From the NCBI RefSeq assembly GCF_009649785.1, contig NZ_WJOK01000007.1, forward strand, positions 183,305-247,304: a stretch of 64,000 nt of DNA, in the 5' to 3' direction. Each line of letters opens with the position of its first letter. Position 1 is the first letter of the stretch. The DNA is from Agrobacterium tumefaciens (lineage in GTDB: Bacteria; Pseudomonadota; Alphaproteobacteria; Rhizobiales; Rhizobiaceae). The notes beneath the pieces were generated by a model. The model made no database searches, was not told where the DNA came from, and was given only the letters and a program-made list of their open reading frames with translations. Position numbers and translations under genes: made by a program. Shown here piece by piece: positions 49,370 through 58,241 of this stretch.

Positions 49370-50572
49370 ATGCAACCGGGCAAATCAGACTATGAGCATT
49401 ATTGGGACCCGTTGCGGGCACTCCTCATGCTGCTCGGCATACCCTATCACGCCTCCCTGCTCTACAGCTATGCTTTGCCCTGGGACATCAAGGATTTCGA
49501 GACCAGCCCAGTCCTGACCGCGCTTGGGGCAGCGCTCGTCACCTTCCGCATGCCTTCGTTTTTTCTGGTGGCCGGCTATTTTTCCACCATGGTCATCGGC
49601 AGGAAGGGCAAGATGCCATGGCTCAGACAGCGCTTCCTTCGCCTTGGCGTCCCTTTCATCGTGGCCGTGCTCCTGCTTGGGCCATCGCAGCTTTTCCTGC
49701 TGAAACTGGCGGGTATCGCCAAAGGTGATATTCCCGCCGACCGGCTGCTCGCGAACCTGCCGGATTTGCTGCTTCCGGGTGAGCAATGGATCATGCATCT
49801 ATGGTTCCTACCCGCCCTTATCGCCTATTCGGGTCTGCTTGCCGGCCTGCTATTTCTGGCGGGGCGCCCGCCCCTCGCCTATGTAAGAGACTGGTTCGGC
49901 AGGATGCGGGGTCAATATCCAGCCGCGTTTTTCGCAGCGCTCTGCGCCTTCCCTGTTTTATGGGAGCTGACGGTTTATGGTTCGGGCCTGCTTGCTGGCA
50001 AAAATGGGAACAGCCTTCTCGTTCTCTATGAACGGGCCTCCGACCCTTACGCGCGTTACGTACCGTTCTTCCTTATCGGGGCTTTGCTTCATCGCGACCG
50101 GGCTCTTTTTCACCGCTTCCGCCAGACGGGCATCCTCACGGGCGTCATCGCGTTTGCCGGGATCGCGGCAGCGGTCACGCTGCGGTTGGAATATCCTTTT
50201 TCGAACTCGGCCCTGCTGGTACTCGTCTCCGCAATCGCCGCCGTGGCGGCAAGCCGTCTGCTGATCGACATCGCCTGCCGCTTTTTCGACCGGCCAAGCC
50301 GGCTTGCCAGGAGAATGACCGACGCTTCCTTCACCATCTACCTGGTTCACCACCCGCTGATTTATGCCTTCGGCACCCTCTTCATCCTGATCTCGCTGCC
50401 GCCGATCCTGGAATTCGCCATCATCGTCGTCGCCACCACGATAACGGCCTATCTGCTGCATCAGGCGATACGCCGTAGTCCGCTTGCCCTTTTTCTCTTC
50501 AACGGGATCCGCAAACCGAGGCAGGTGGCCAATATCGGCACACAGGTGCCTGTCTCCCAAACCCTTCGTTAA
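49370..50572 (+). CDS. Membrane acyltransferase family 3 protein (OpgC-like)
   Basis: 400 residues, about ten membrane helices, Acyl_transf_3 family: YEHYWDPLRALLMLLGIPYH near the N-terminus with the conserved Arg and His, MPSFFLVAGYFSTMVIGRKG and RFLRLGVPFIVAVLLLGPSQ, later FTIYLVHHPLIYAFGTLFIL. These proteins move acyl groups (succinyl, acetyl) onto periplasmic glucans, exopolysaccharide or LPS. The ATG at 49370 has GAGGGG upstream; a GTG at 49319 is an alternative. Two polysaccharide-type genes follow on the same strand, which supports a surface glycan as acceptor. Confidence 0.82.
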   Translation: MQPGKSDYEHYWDPLRALLMLLGIPYHASLLYSYALPWDIKDFETSPVLTALGAALVTFRMPSFFLVAGYFSTMVIGRKGKMPWLRQRFLRLGVPFIVAVLLLGPSQLFLLKLAGIAKGDIPADRLLANLPDLLLPGEQWIMHLWFLPALIAYSGLLAGLLFLAGRPPLAYVRDWFGRMRGQYPAAFFAALCAFPVLWELTVYGSGLLAGKNGNSLLVLYERASDPYARYVPFFLIGALLHRDRALFHRFRQTGILTGVIAFAGIAAAVTLRLEYPFSNSALLVLVSAIAAVAASRLLIDIACRFFDRPSRLARRMTDASFTIYLVHHPLIYAFGTLFILISLPPILEFAIIVVATTITAYLLHQAIRRSPLALFLFNGIRKPRQVANIGTQVPVSQTLR

Positions 50573-50629
50573 TGATAAGGTGCTTATAATCCAGTTGCCT
50601 ACTCAACTGGAAATGATGGCGTGTGGATT

Positions 50630-52045
50630 ATGGCTATCCTCAACACGGCGGAAAAAGCCTTACCCGCAGGCCTGCGCGCTAAACTGGCGCCGCTGGGGGC
50701 AAAAATCGCCGTCGTCGTTTCCGGCAGAGACGATGTCTCCCGGGCCCAGCGCATGGCGCTCGTCGCCTTTGCGGTGCGCATCATCAGTGCCGGTATCGCT
50801 TTCATCTCCCAGATCATCCTTGCCCGCCTGATGGGCGAATTCGAATATGGCCTGTTCGCCTTTGTCTGGGTTCTGGTCATCCTGTTCGGCAACCTCTCCT
50901 GTCTCGGCTTTCACACCACCGTCATCCGCTTTTTGCCCGGCTACCGCCTGGAGGATGCCCACGACAAGATCATGGGTCTGACCTCGACAGCGCGCCTCTT
51001 CGCCATGCTTTCGGCCAGCGCGCTTGCATTTTTCGGTTTCGTCTTCCTGTATTTCTTCGGCGAGCGCATCTCCGCCTATTACCTCATTCCGGTTTCGCTG
51101 GCGCTTTTCACCCTGCCGATGGTGGCGCTTGGCGATGTGCTGAACGGGACAGCTCGTGCCAACGGCTGGGCGGTTTCAGCCCTCAGCCCCACCTATATCA
51201 TCCGCCCGGTGCTGATCCTGCTGTTCATGCTGGTGGCGATCCGTCTCGGCGCGGAAAAAACCGCGACGACAGCGATGCTTGCGGCCCTTTTGGCCACCTA
51301 TGTCACAACGCTTTTCCACTTCGTGTTCATGAACCGCCGGCTCAACCGGCATTTCCGCAGCGTTGCCCGCAGGGTGCATTTCCGTCCGTGGATACGGTTT
51401 GCCTTTCCGATGTTCCTGATCGACGGCATCGGTTTTTTGATGACCAATTCAGATGTAGTAATCGTCGGTCTATATCTGCCGCCGGATCAGGTCGGCATCT
51501 ATTTTGCCGCGGCAAAAACCATCGTGCTGATGCAATTCGTGTTTTTTTCCGTGCAGGCGGCTGCGGCCCCACGTCTGGCCGCGCTCATTGCTGCCAATGA
51601 CAGGCAGGGGCTGGCCGGGTTCGCCAGCCAGGCGGCGCGCTGGGCCTTCTGGCCATCGCTTGCCGTTGGCTGTCTCGTGCTTCTGGCAGGGCCGTTTCTG
51701 CTGTCCCTGTTCGGTCCCGGCTTCGTACAGGGTTACAAGCTGATGTTCTTCCTCTTTGCCGGCTTCCTCGCAAAAGCACTGATCGGCCCGGGAGAAACGC
51801 TGCTGAATATGGCCGGCAAACAAAAATTGTGCGTAGCTCTTTATATTATTATCTTCGGTTGTAACATTATACTCAACATGGTGTTGATTCCGGTCTATGG
51901 TCTGACAGGCGCTGCGGCAGCTGTCGCGATAGCAATGTGTATAGAAGCTGTGCTATTGCATATTGCCATTCGCCGCACACTCGGGATCGTCCTTTTTGCC
52001 TTCAACGATCCCCGGGCGGGTCAAGACACTGGGAAGGCGGTGTAA
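50630..52045 (+). CDS. Polysaccharide flippase (MATE/Wzx-like, Polysacc_synt)
   Basis: 471 residues with about 12-14 hydrophobic segments: FAVRIISAGIAFISQIILAR plus LMGEFEYGLFAFVWVLVILF, and the C-terminal GPGETLLNMAGKQKLCVALY with IPVYGLTGAAAAVAIAMCIE. This is the oligosaccharide flippase fold that moves undecaprenyl-linked repeat units across the inner membrane. The start is probably ATG 50630; GTG 50621 is in frame. It ends 8 nt before the CelD-like gene, so the two are co-transcribed. No glycosyltransferase is adjacent. Confidence 0.85.
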   Translation: MAILNTAEKALPAGLRAKLAPLGAKIAVVVSGRDDVSRAQRMALVAFAVRIISAGIAFISQIILARLMGEFEYGLFAFVWVLVILFGNLSCLGFHTTVIRFLPGYRLEDAHDKIMGLTSTARLFAMLSASALAFFGFVFLYFFGERISAYYLIPVSLALFTLPMVALGDVLNGTARANGWAVSALSPTYIIRPVLILLFMLVAIRLGAEKTATTAMLAALLATYVTTLFHFVFMNRRLNRHFRSVARRVHFRPWIRFAFPMFLIDGIGFLMTNSDVVIVGLYLPPDQVGIYFAAAKTIVLMQFVFFSVQAAAAPRLAALIAANDRQGLAGFASQAARWAFWPSLAVGCLVLLAGPFLLSLFGPGFVQGYKLMFFLFAGFLAKALIGPGETLLNMAGKQKLCVALYIIIFGCNIILNMVLIPVYGLTGAAAAVAIAMCIEAVLLHIAIRRTLGIVLFAFNDPRAGQDTGKAV

Positions 52046-52053
52046 CGATAAGC

Positions 52054-53325
52054 ATGTCCAGCGACCCAAAGAATCCGGATTTTCAGGACCCGCGCATCGC
52101 TGCGCTGATGGCGTCTACGGAGCGTGACCGCCCCGTGGCCGACAGCAGCCGGCGCGTGGGACGCGACGGCCGCGAATTCTGCATCTATCCTGGCCGGCTC
52201 GGTTACGACATGCAGGAAGAACTCGACTTCCTGTCCAACCGCGTCATGGAGGCAAATGTCTTCTTCACAGGGCGGCTTCTTGCGCCCGCCATGCCGCGTA
52301 TCGATGACAAGTCCGTTCGCTTCGCCCTTATTCGCGACGAGAACGGCGCTAGAAGCCGCATGCGCTTTCTGATGCCCTTCACGGTGGAAAAGCCGGGTTT
52401 TTCCATCGGTCCCTCCATCATCCGTGGCTGGGCCAACCCCTTCGGCCCTCTCGGTACACCGCTGGTCGATACCGAAGGTGCCGCAGAGACGCTCGACAAT
52501 CTTTTCGATGCGCTTTCCGACCGGGAAATGCGCCTGCCGAATGTTCTGGTACTGCCGGATGTACGGCTTGAAGGGCCTTTTGCCCGGATGTTCAAGGCCA
52601 TAGCAATCAGCCGCAACCTGCCGGTGACGACGACTGGTAACTATCAGCGGCCGATGCTGGAGAGCCTTCTAGACGGCGAAGCCTATCTGCGTAATTCACT
52701 TGCGCCACATCATTTGCGGGAAATGCGCAGGCAGTGGCGACAGCTCGAAAAACTCGGGGCCCTTTCCTACACCGTTACCCGGCAACCGAAGGACATACGC
52801 TACCGCATGGAGGAATTCCTGGCGCTGGAAGCGAGTGGCTGGAAAGGCCGCAAACGCAGCGCGCTGGTGAATGACCGCTATCGCGCAGCCTTCGCCCGCG
52901 AGGCAATCACAAATCTGGCCGAAGCGGATGCAGTGCGCATTCACACCATCGATCTCAATGGCAGTGCCATCGCCTCCATGATCGTCTTCATGACGGCTGG
53001 CGAGGCCTATACGTGGAAGACCGCCTTTGACGAATCCTATTCGCGGTTTTCACCCGGCAAACTTTTGGTGCAGAAACTGACCGACTGGCAGTTGGACGAC
53101 GCCAATATTCTGCGCAGCGACAGCTGCGCAGTGCCCGATCATCCGATCATGAGCCGCTTCTGGCAGGAACGGCAGGAAATGGGCACTCTTGTCGTCGGGC
53201 TTGCGCAGAACAGCGACCGTGACGTGCGACAGGTTTCCACGCAGGTGGACATGTATCGCAACACCCGCAACCTCGCCCGCAGCCTGCGCCAGAAAATCCT
53301 CTCCTTCGGGCGCAAGAACAGTTAA
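52054..53325 (+). CDS. CelD/BcsL-like GNAT acetyltransferase of polysaccharide synthesis
   Basis: 423 residues. The C-terminal half is a FemAB/CelD-type acetyltransferase domain (Acetyltransf_6): LAPHHLREMRRQWRQLEKLG, RYRMEEFLALEASGWKGRKR, VRIHTIDLNGSAIASMIVFM, YTWKTAFDESYSRFSPGKLL. Family members modify cellulose or exopolysaccharides in rhizobia. The N-terminal ~200 residues (YPGRLGYDMQEELDFLSNRV and FFTGRLLAPAMPRIDDKSVR) are family-specific. ATG at 52054 has GGGAAGGCGG and GATAAGC upstream. Tightly coupled to the flippase gene, which implies action on the same glycan. Confidence 0.83.
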   Translation: MSSDPKNPDFQDPRIAALMASTERDRPVADSSRRVGRDGREFCIYPGRLGYDMQEELDFLSNRVMEANVFFTGRLLAPAMPRIDDKSVRFALIRDENGARSRMRFLMPFTVEKPGFSIGPSIIRGWANPFGPLGTPLVDTEGAAETLDNLFDALSDREMRLPNVLVLPDVRLEGPFARMFKAIAISRNLPVTTTGNYQRPMLESLLDGEAYLRNSLAPHHLREMRRQWRQLEKLGALSYTVTRQPKDIRYRMEEFLALEASGWKGRKRSALVNDRYRAAFAREAITNLAEADAVRIHTIDLNGSAIASMIVFMTAGEAYTWKTAFDESYSRFSPGKLLVQKLTDWQLDDANILRSDSCAVPDHPIMSRFWQERQEMGTLVVGLAQNSDRDVRQVSTQVDMYRNTRNLARSLRQKILSFGRKNS

Positions 53326-53388
53326 TCCCGAAGGATGCCGCAGCATCCTTCGGTTTGGTATCGGACTATGCACGGGGCTAACGCTGCG

Positions 53389-54030
53389 TCAGCGCGAGGC
53401 CGTCCGAATCATCTTGCACAATTGCGTCAGTGCGGCGTCATATCCGCCGCCGAGAATATCGACACAACGACGGGCAAGCTTGATCTGCTCGTTTCGCGAC
53501 ATGTCGTTATAGGCCTGTATGGCATTGCGCATGCCACCGGGCGATACCGGCCCCGTGTTGCCGGGGTTTCCAGGATTGCCCGGATTGCCGGGGTTCCCCG
53601 GATTGCCTGGCGAGCTGGAGCCGCCGATGCCAAGCCCGACACCAAGGCCAAGACCGCTCGATCCGCCCACATTCGCACCAACATTGGCATTGATGCCGCT
53701 GGAGCCGCCAACCGAAGCATTGGCGCCCGCACTGACACCGCTCGAGCCGCCGACGGATGCGTTGACATCCGCATTGACCCCGCTGCTGCCACCGACCGAC
53801 GCGTTGACATCCGCGCCCAGTCCGCCACTGCTTCTGCCGCCGACATCAGCGCTGGCATTGACGCCATTGCTGCCACCAACGGAAGCGTCGACACCGAGCC
53901 CACCGCTGCCATTGCCGCCCACACTGGCATTCACCCCGTTCTCACCGCCAATCCCGATATCCAGCGCGTGGGCGTTGACCGGTAAAATCAGACAGGCAGA
54001 CAGTAACAAATTGCGAGAAAGCGCCCTCAT
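53389..54030 (-). CDS. Secreted glycine-rich repeat protein with PGN track and two-Cys helical tail
   Basis: 213 residues, not assigned to a known family. Signal peptide 1-22 (LLLSACLILPVNAHA). Residues 24-137 are imperfect repeats around GVNASVGGSSG, about eight units, alternating short beta-like runs and Gly turns. Residues 141-158 are six exact PGN triplets, like a short collagen-type track. Residues 167-213 look helical (MRNAIQAYNDMSRNEQIKLA) with Cys189 and Cys205. The repeats may build a stacked beta structure and the tail an anchor. It is convergent with the CelD-like gene; a surface or matrix role is inferred only from composition and neighbours. Confidence 0.75.
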   Translation of the reverse strand: MRALSRNLLLSACLILPVNAHALDIGIGGENGVNASVGGNGSGGLGVDASVGGSNGVNASADVGGRSSGGLGADVNASVGGSSGVNADVNASVGGSSGVSAGANASVGGSSGINANVGANVGGSSGLGLGVGLGIGGSSSPGNPGNPGNPGNPGNPGNTGPVSPGGMRNAIQAYNDMSRNEQIKLARRCVDILGGGYDAALTQLCKMIRTASR

Positions 54031-54324
54031 AATTTCCTCCTATGAGTTCTGGCTTCTCCCGCCCCGCGTGGAACTCCACGCAAACATCATAATTCAATTA
54101 GCAATTGTGTATATTCTAATTTATTAGTGGTATCTAATATTGCTTTAACGCCACAACCGTCGGTGTACCGATACGGGACGGACAAACGCCACTCTCCTTT
54201 CATCCCCGCCCGGTAAAAGCTCTGAAATGAAGGCTGCAAACGCACGTCATTAGACAGGAAAAATCAGCTTTGGGGTTGCACGCATGCCATTGGCCGTGAT
54301 AGACGCCGTGGCATTACCACCGTT

Positions 54325-54409
54325 GCCCCAATGGCGGAATTGGTAGACGCGCCGCACTCAAAATGCGGTTCCGCAAGGAGTGCTGGTTCGATCCCGGCTT
54401 GGGGTACCA
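54325..54409 (+). tRNA. tRNA-Leu (anticodon CAA)
   Basis: 85-nt class II tRNA. Acceptor GCCCCAA pairs with TTGGGGT; D-arm, anticodon stem CCGCA/TGCGG with loop CTCAAAA (anticodon CAA), a long variable arm GTTCCGCAAGGAGTG-type region, the T-loop GGTTCGATCCC, and an encoded CCA end. It reads TTG codons. No integrated element is visible at its 3' end. Confidence 0.93.
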
Positions 54410-54675
54410 TTTCCAAAACCGCATTGATTTTCTTCGTTTTATTCCGGTCTTTCAGAAAGACCGGTCGATTGCTTCGCGGCCATCAAGACACTCACGAAAC
54501 TTTGCTCATTCGCCCCTCGAATATTACCGGGCTTTCATTTGCCAGATGCAAAGGACTGGATTAGACGAATCCGGGAATACACCGTTGAACCGGCGACTTA
54601 ATTTCGCCATCACGCCCGCCTTTTTGAAAGCCCGTTCGGGATATCTGCTTCTTCGTGAAGTTTGGGGAAAACATT

Positions 54676-55191
54676 ATGGCCACTGCAACAACCGCCGACA
54701 ATAGCCGCACGCTCGCCGCTCTTGGCGTAACGGCGGGAATGATCTTTACTGTCGGCTCCGCCCTCGGTTTCCAGCATATTGGCGGTTATACGCCCTGCGC
54801 ATTGTGCCTTTTGCAGCGCGATCCCTATTACTACGCCATTCCGTTGGGTATTCTGGCCATAGCGACCAGCATCTTCAAGCTGCCGATTCAGATCACGCGG
54901 CTGCTTCTCGCCCTCATTGGCGTGGCGATGCTGATCGGCGCCGGGCTTGGTGTTTATCACGCTGGTGTGGAATGGGGTTTCTGGGCAGGGCCTATCACCT
55001 GCGCCACGGGTGCGCCATCCATCACCACCAATGCCGGTGACCTGCTTGGCAATCTGAATGCCATTAAGGCACCCTCCTGCAACGACGCTGCACTTCGGGT
55101 GCTCGGCCTTTCGTTTGCCGGTTGGAATGTCATTGCAAGCGTTGCGCTTGCGGCGGTTGCCTTTTTTGGCGCGAGCCGGAAAAGCCGTTAA
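54676..55191 (+). CDS. dsbB: Disulfide bond formation protein B
   Basis: Inner-membrane quinone-linked oxidase that re-oxidises DsbA. 171 residues, four transmembrane helices. The first catalytic pair is Cys41/Cys44 in GGYTPCALCLLQRDPYYYAI; the second periplasmic pair is Cys109 and Cys135 (FWAGPITCATGAP, KAPSCNDAALR). Length and motifs match DsbB, the CxxC being CALC. ATG at 54676 follows GGGGAAAACATT. No dsbA is adjacent. Convergent with the HNH gene. Confidence 0.92.
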   Translation: MATATTADNSRTLAALGVTAGMIFTVGSALGFQHIGGYTPCALCLLQRDPYYYAIPLGILAIATSIFKLPIQITRLLLALIGVAMLIGAGLGVYHAGVEWGFWAGPITCATGAPSITTNAGDLLGNLNAIKAPSCNDAALRVLGLSFAGWNVIASVALAAVAFFGASRKSR

Positions 55192-55220
55192 ACGGAAAAG
55201 CCGCGTTGCAGTCCTCAGGA

Positions 55221-55778
55221 TCAGGGCTGCAGCTCGGTATCCCAGTAAAGATAGTCCATCCAGCTTTCGTGCAGGTAGTTGGGCGGGAACAGCCGCCCGT
55301 TATTGTGCAAGTCCTGAACCGTCGGCTGGAAGGGCTTCTGCGCCGGGAACATGCCCGCCTGCTTGGGAAGCTTGCTGCCTTTTCTAAGATTGCAGGGAGA
55401 GCAGGCCGCCACGACATTGTGCCACGTGGTTTCGCCGCCATGGGCGCGGGGAATCACGTGATCGAAGGTCAGGTCGTCCCGCGTGCCACAATATTGGCAT
55501 TCGAACTTGTCCCGAAGGAACACGTTGAAGCGTGTGAAGGCGGGGTTGCGGGTGGGCTGGACGTAGGTCTTGAGGCTGACGACGCTCGGCAACCGCATGG
55601 AAAAGCTGGGTGACGACACCGCGTGATCATATTCTGCAATGATGTTCACACGGTCTAGAAAGACGGCCTTGATCGCGTCCTGCCAGGACCATAACGACAA
55701 GGGATAATAACTCAGTGGCCTGTAGTCTGCGTTCAGAACGAGCGCCGGCAGGGCCTGTGGTGAAACTGCAATCGTCAA
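55221..55778 (-). CDS. HNH endonuclease domain protein
   Basis: 185 residues. The HNH motif with zinc-type cysteine pairs is complete: RDKFECQYCGTRDDLTFDHV, then IPRAHGGETTWHNVVAACSP and CNLRKGSKLP. The N-terminal part LVLNADYRPLSYYPLSLWSW is that of the bacterial HNH family found as a single gene in many genomes. The start appears to be TTG at 55778 after GGAGAAGCCC. The role is not known; similar genes are usually core rather than mobile, and no intron or phage sequence is nearby. Confidence 0.87.
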   Translation of the reverse strand: MTIAVSPQALPALVLNADYRPLSYYPLSLWSWQDAIKAVFLDRVNIIAEYDHAVSSPSFSMRLPSVVSLKTYVQPTRNPAFTRFNVFLRDKFECQYCGTRDDLTFDHVIPRAHGGETTWHNVVAACSPCNLRKGSKLPKQAGMFPAQKPFQPTVQDLHNNGRLFPPNYLHESWMDYLYWDTELQP

Positions 55779-56099
55779 GGGCTTCTCCTGATCGATTCGG
55801 CATCTGCACTTGTATATTAGGTCCGTTGTTACAGGATTGTGAAGCCCATAAATGCAGCGGAGAAGAGCTTAATTTTTCAGCTCTAAAAACGTCTTTTTTG
55901 CGTTCCGGACAATCGGGCGGCGAGATAGTCGTCTGGCCACTATCTGGTGATGCCCCCAGCGGTACCGAAGCGATTCGCCTGCCGACGAACGCTATATTCG
56001 TTCTCACCCTCAATGCGAGATCAGTGATATAGTCAACGCGACGAACGATTGGGAAAGCAGAATGCGTATCTATCGTTCTGTCGAGGGAAGGAAACGGCC
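55779..56099. other. Intergenic region without recognised gene
   Basis: About 320 nt. It holds the divergent promoters for the HNH gene and the small secreted protein. An AGAGCT/AGCTCT hairpin with a T-rich loop lies at 55864-55884 and an A-run follows; it is too weak to name. No credible coding frame is seen. Confidence 0.5.
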
Positions 56100-56402
56100 A
56101 TGATCTCGCGCAGGCACCAAACGGCAGCGTTATGGAAGGGCCTGGCGGCTGGCGCCTTTGCCGTGCTGATGGGCCTGCCCGCTTCCGCTTCTGCCCAGGA
56201 ATATCAGAATTTCGAAGTCAGGCCGGATGGCCGTGGCGGTGCGCAGGGAACGATCGGCGGGCGCAATTTCGAGGTCTACCGCAATTACGACCGGCCGCCG
56301 GCAAGTCGCAGCAACTCAACCGATACCCGGCGTGAGTACCGAAACGCTGTGCCACAGCGGACATGTATCATAGATGCCGAGGGCCGCACCCGCTGCAAGT
56401 AA
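56100..56402 (+). CDS. Small secreted protein of unknown function
   Basis: 100 residues. Signal peptide 1-32 (LWKGLAAGAFAVLMGLPASA, cleavage near SASAQE). The mature ~68 residues contain RPDGRGGAQGTIGGRNFEVY, polar and low in hydrophobics, and end with a two-cysteine RTCIIDAEGRTRCK. I recognise no domain. ATG at 56100 is preceded by GGGAAGGAAACGGCC. Similar small periplasmic proteins are common in Rhizobiaceae. It is followed, 148 nt on, by the BTLCP gene. Confidence 0.75.
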   Translation: MISRRHQTAALWKGLAAGAFAVLMGLPASASAQEYQNFEVRPDGRGGAQGTIGGRNFEVYRNYDRPPASRSNSTDTRREYRNAVPQRTCIIDAEGRTRCK

Positions 56403-56550
56403 GCGCAAACTCACCGGTTTCCCCGCTGTTCTATCTCGCTTTAATAAAATTGGATTTCGCTAAAAAGCAATCTATCGACTTAAACGGCCCGCAACGAAGG
56501 GTCGCTATGTTGCCATGCACAAGAGACAACAACCGGGCAGAGGCAGAGAC

Positions 56551-57156
56551 ATGGCGAAGAGACAAATCCGTCTGGCAAAGACTTTGGCAGTTGCCGTCAG
56601 TGTGGCGGCAAGCATCGCGACAATGGCATCGGCCGCCCCGCTTGCGGGCCTGGCGGAGAACCCGACCGCATCGCGTCCCAGCCTGTTCATGACGACAAGC
56701 CGCCCGACAATTGCACCCATCGCCTTCGCAAAATTTTGCGACGACGCCGCCGACCAATGTGTCCGGATTGGCGATCGCGACACGGTCGAACTGACCAAGC
56801 AGAAGCGCACGGAACTCCAGCGCATCAACGCCGAGATCAACACATCGATAATCTATACAAGCGAAGCGGACGGACAGGACGAATGGAATCTGAACCCTGC
56901 AAGCGGTGACTGTGACGACTACGCGGTGACCAAGCGGCAACGCCTTCTGCGCGCCGGCTGGCCCTCGGGCGCCCTGCGCATTGCCACCGCCCGCACCCCT
57001 ACCGGCATAGGCCACGCCGTTCTGGTCGTCAGCACCAGCCAGGGCGATCTGGTGCTGGACAACCGCACCAACGTCGTCAAACCTTGGAAAGCGGTTGACC
57101 TGAAATGGATCAAGATCCAGTCACACGAAAACCCGCGTGTCTGGCTGAAACTCTAG
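56551..57156 (+). CDS. Transglutaminase-like cysteine peptidase (BTLCP/LapG-type)
   Basis: 201 residues with a signal peptide ending near ASAAP. The catalytic triad of the BTLCP family is visible: Cys in NPASGDCDDYAVTKRQRLL, His in TPTGIGHAVLVVS, Asp in LVLDNRTNVVKPW. LapG relatives cut large adhesins in the periplasm under c-di-GMP control, but many alphaproteobacterial members lack a LapD partner nearby and have no known substrate. No adhesin or LapD gene is adjacent here. ATG at 56551 follows AGAGGCAGAGAC; ATG 56515 is less likely. Confidence 0.85.
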   Translation: MAKRQIRLAKTLAVAVSVAASIATMASAAPLAGLAENPTASRPSLFMTTSRPTIAPIAFAKFCDDAADQCVRIGDRDTVELTKQKRTELQRINAEINTSIIYTSEADGQDEWNLNPASGDCDDYAVTKRQRLLRAGWPSGALRIATARTPTGIGHAVLVVSTSQGDLVLDNRTNVVKPWKAVDLKWIKIQSHENPRVWLKL

Positions 57157-57395
57157 GTCTATCTCGCACAGGATAGTCATCTTCGAACAGGAAGGGGCGC
57201 TCCGTTCCTCTTCAATCGCCGCGGCGCGCCTTGCGAAAATCGACACCGGCTTTCGCAATTCCCTGCCCCGGATAGCTTTGTCCGACGGGGCTTTGGCTGA
57301 TGCCGCAGCCGTTGCATGGACCCAGGATTTACGGGCTCTGTGGCGTTGGCTTTCAACACTCTTGACCTCTTGCAAGAGAGACAGTATCGGCATCT

Positions 57396-58187
57396 ATGCC
57401 TAAAGTGCTAAACTGGATTCGCGGTCGTAAACAGCCAGCCCCCCGCGACGACCGGAGGCGGCGCAGAATAGACCTCGGCGACAAGTCTCCGTCTTTTCCG
57501 ATCTATGCCATTGGCGACGTCCATGGCAGCCTCGATCTGCTTTTGCAGGCGGAACAGAAAATCCTTGCCGATCTCGCAAGCAATCCATCCCCCGCTCTGG
57601 TTATTCTTCTGGGCGACTATGTCGATCGTGGCCGGGATTCCTGCGGTGTTCTCCAGCATCTGCTGCAACCACCGCCGGCGCCCCTGCGCCGCATCTCGCT
57701 TTGCGGCAATCACGAACAGCTCTTCAGCGATTTCCTCGAAAATCCGCGGGACAACATGCACTGGCTGGATTTCGGCGGCCGCCAGACGCTTCTGTCCTAC
57801 GGGGTCGATATCAGCTACTTCATCAACAACGGCCGTCTGCGGCTCCAGCCGTTCAGGGATGCGCTGATTGGCGCGATCCCGCAGGCCCATCGGCAACTTC
57901 TAGTCAGCCTGCCTATCTGCGTCCGCATGGGACCCTATTTTTTCGTTCATGCTGGCCTCAAACCCGGGGTGCCGCTTGAGGCGCAGACCGATGAGGACAT
58001 GTTGTGGATCAGGGAACCCTTCCTGTCGGAAGGGGCGGGACTGGACCTTCTCATCATCCACGGCCATACGCCGGCGCCGGAGCCACAGACAGGTCCGCAA
58101 CGGATCGGCATCGACACCGGCGCGTTTACGACGGGCAGGCTTACCATTTTAAAGCTCACGGATGCGGGGCCGCGACTTATTGCCTGA
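57396..58187 (+). CDS. Serine/threonine-type metallophosphoesterase (PPP family)
   Basis: 263 residues. The metal motifs are complete: GDVHGS (40-45), GDYVDRG (73-79), GNHE (104-107), then FVHAGLKPGVPLEAQTDED and the distal HGHTPAPEPQTGPQRIGIDT. This is the bacterial PPP phosphatase arrangement, active with two metals on phosphoproteins or on diadenosine tetraphosphate. The N-terminal 30 residues are basic (RGRKQPAPRDDRRRRRIDL). It is convergent with the polysaccharide operon. Which substrate it uses cannot be told. Confidence 0.88.
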   Translation: MPKVLNWIRGRKQPAPRDDRRRRRIDLGDKSPSFPIYAIGDVHGSLDLLLQAEQKILADLASNPSPALVILLGDYVDRGRDSCGVLQHLLQPPPAPLRRISLCGNHEQLFSDFLENPRDNMHWLDFGGRQTLLSYGVDISYFINNGRLRLQPFRDALIGAIPQAHRQLLVSLPICVRMGPYFFVHAGLKPGVPLEAQTDEDMLWIREPFLSEGAGLDLLIIHGHTPAPEPQTGPQRIGIDTGAFTTGRLTILKLTDAGPRLIA

Positions 58188-58241
58188 TGGCTTGCCATCG
58201 TTGGATCAGGTTGCACCAGCCAGACGCATCACAATCGCGAT

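Noticed and set aside
53557..53610. Short tandem repeat that could be taken for a CRISPR-like array
   Set aside because: It is nine-base coding repetition (PGN) without spacers and lies inside an open frame.
53519..54127. Proline-rich plus-strand frame over the glycine-rich protein
   Set aside because: The minus-strand product has a signal peptide and regular repeats; the plus-strand version is the complement of those repeats and has no signal peptide.
54331..54564. 77-codon frame starting MAELVDAPHSKCG
   Set aside because: Its first part is the translated tRNA-Leu gene, a common annotation artefact.
54325..54676. Possible integration of a mobile element at tRNA-Leu
   Set aside because: No integrase, no repeat of the tRNA 3' end and ordinary core genes on both sides.
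57121..57393. 90-codon minus-strand frame between the BTLCP and phosphatase genes
   Set aside because: No ribosome site, no recognisable motif, and it overlaps the BTLCP end. It is left as intergenic sequence.
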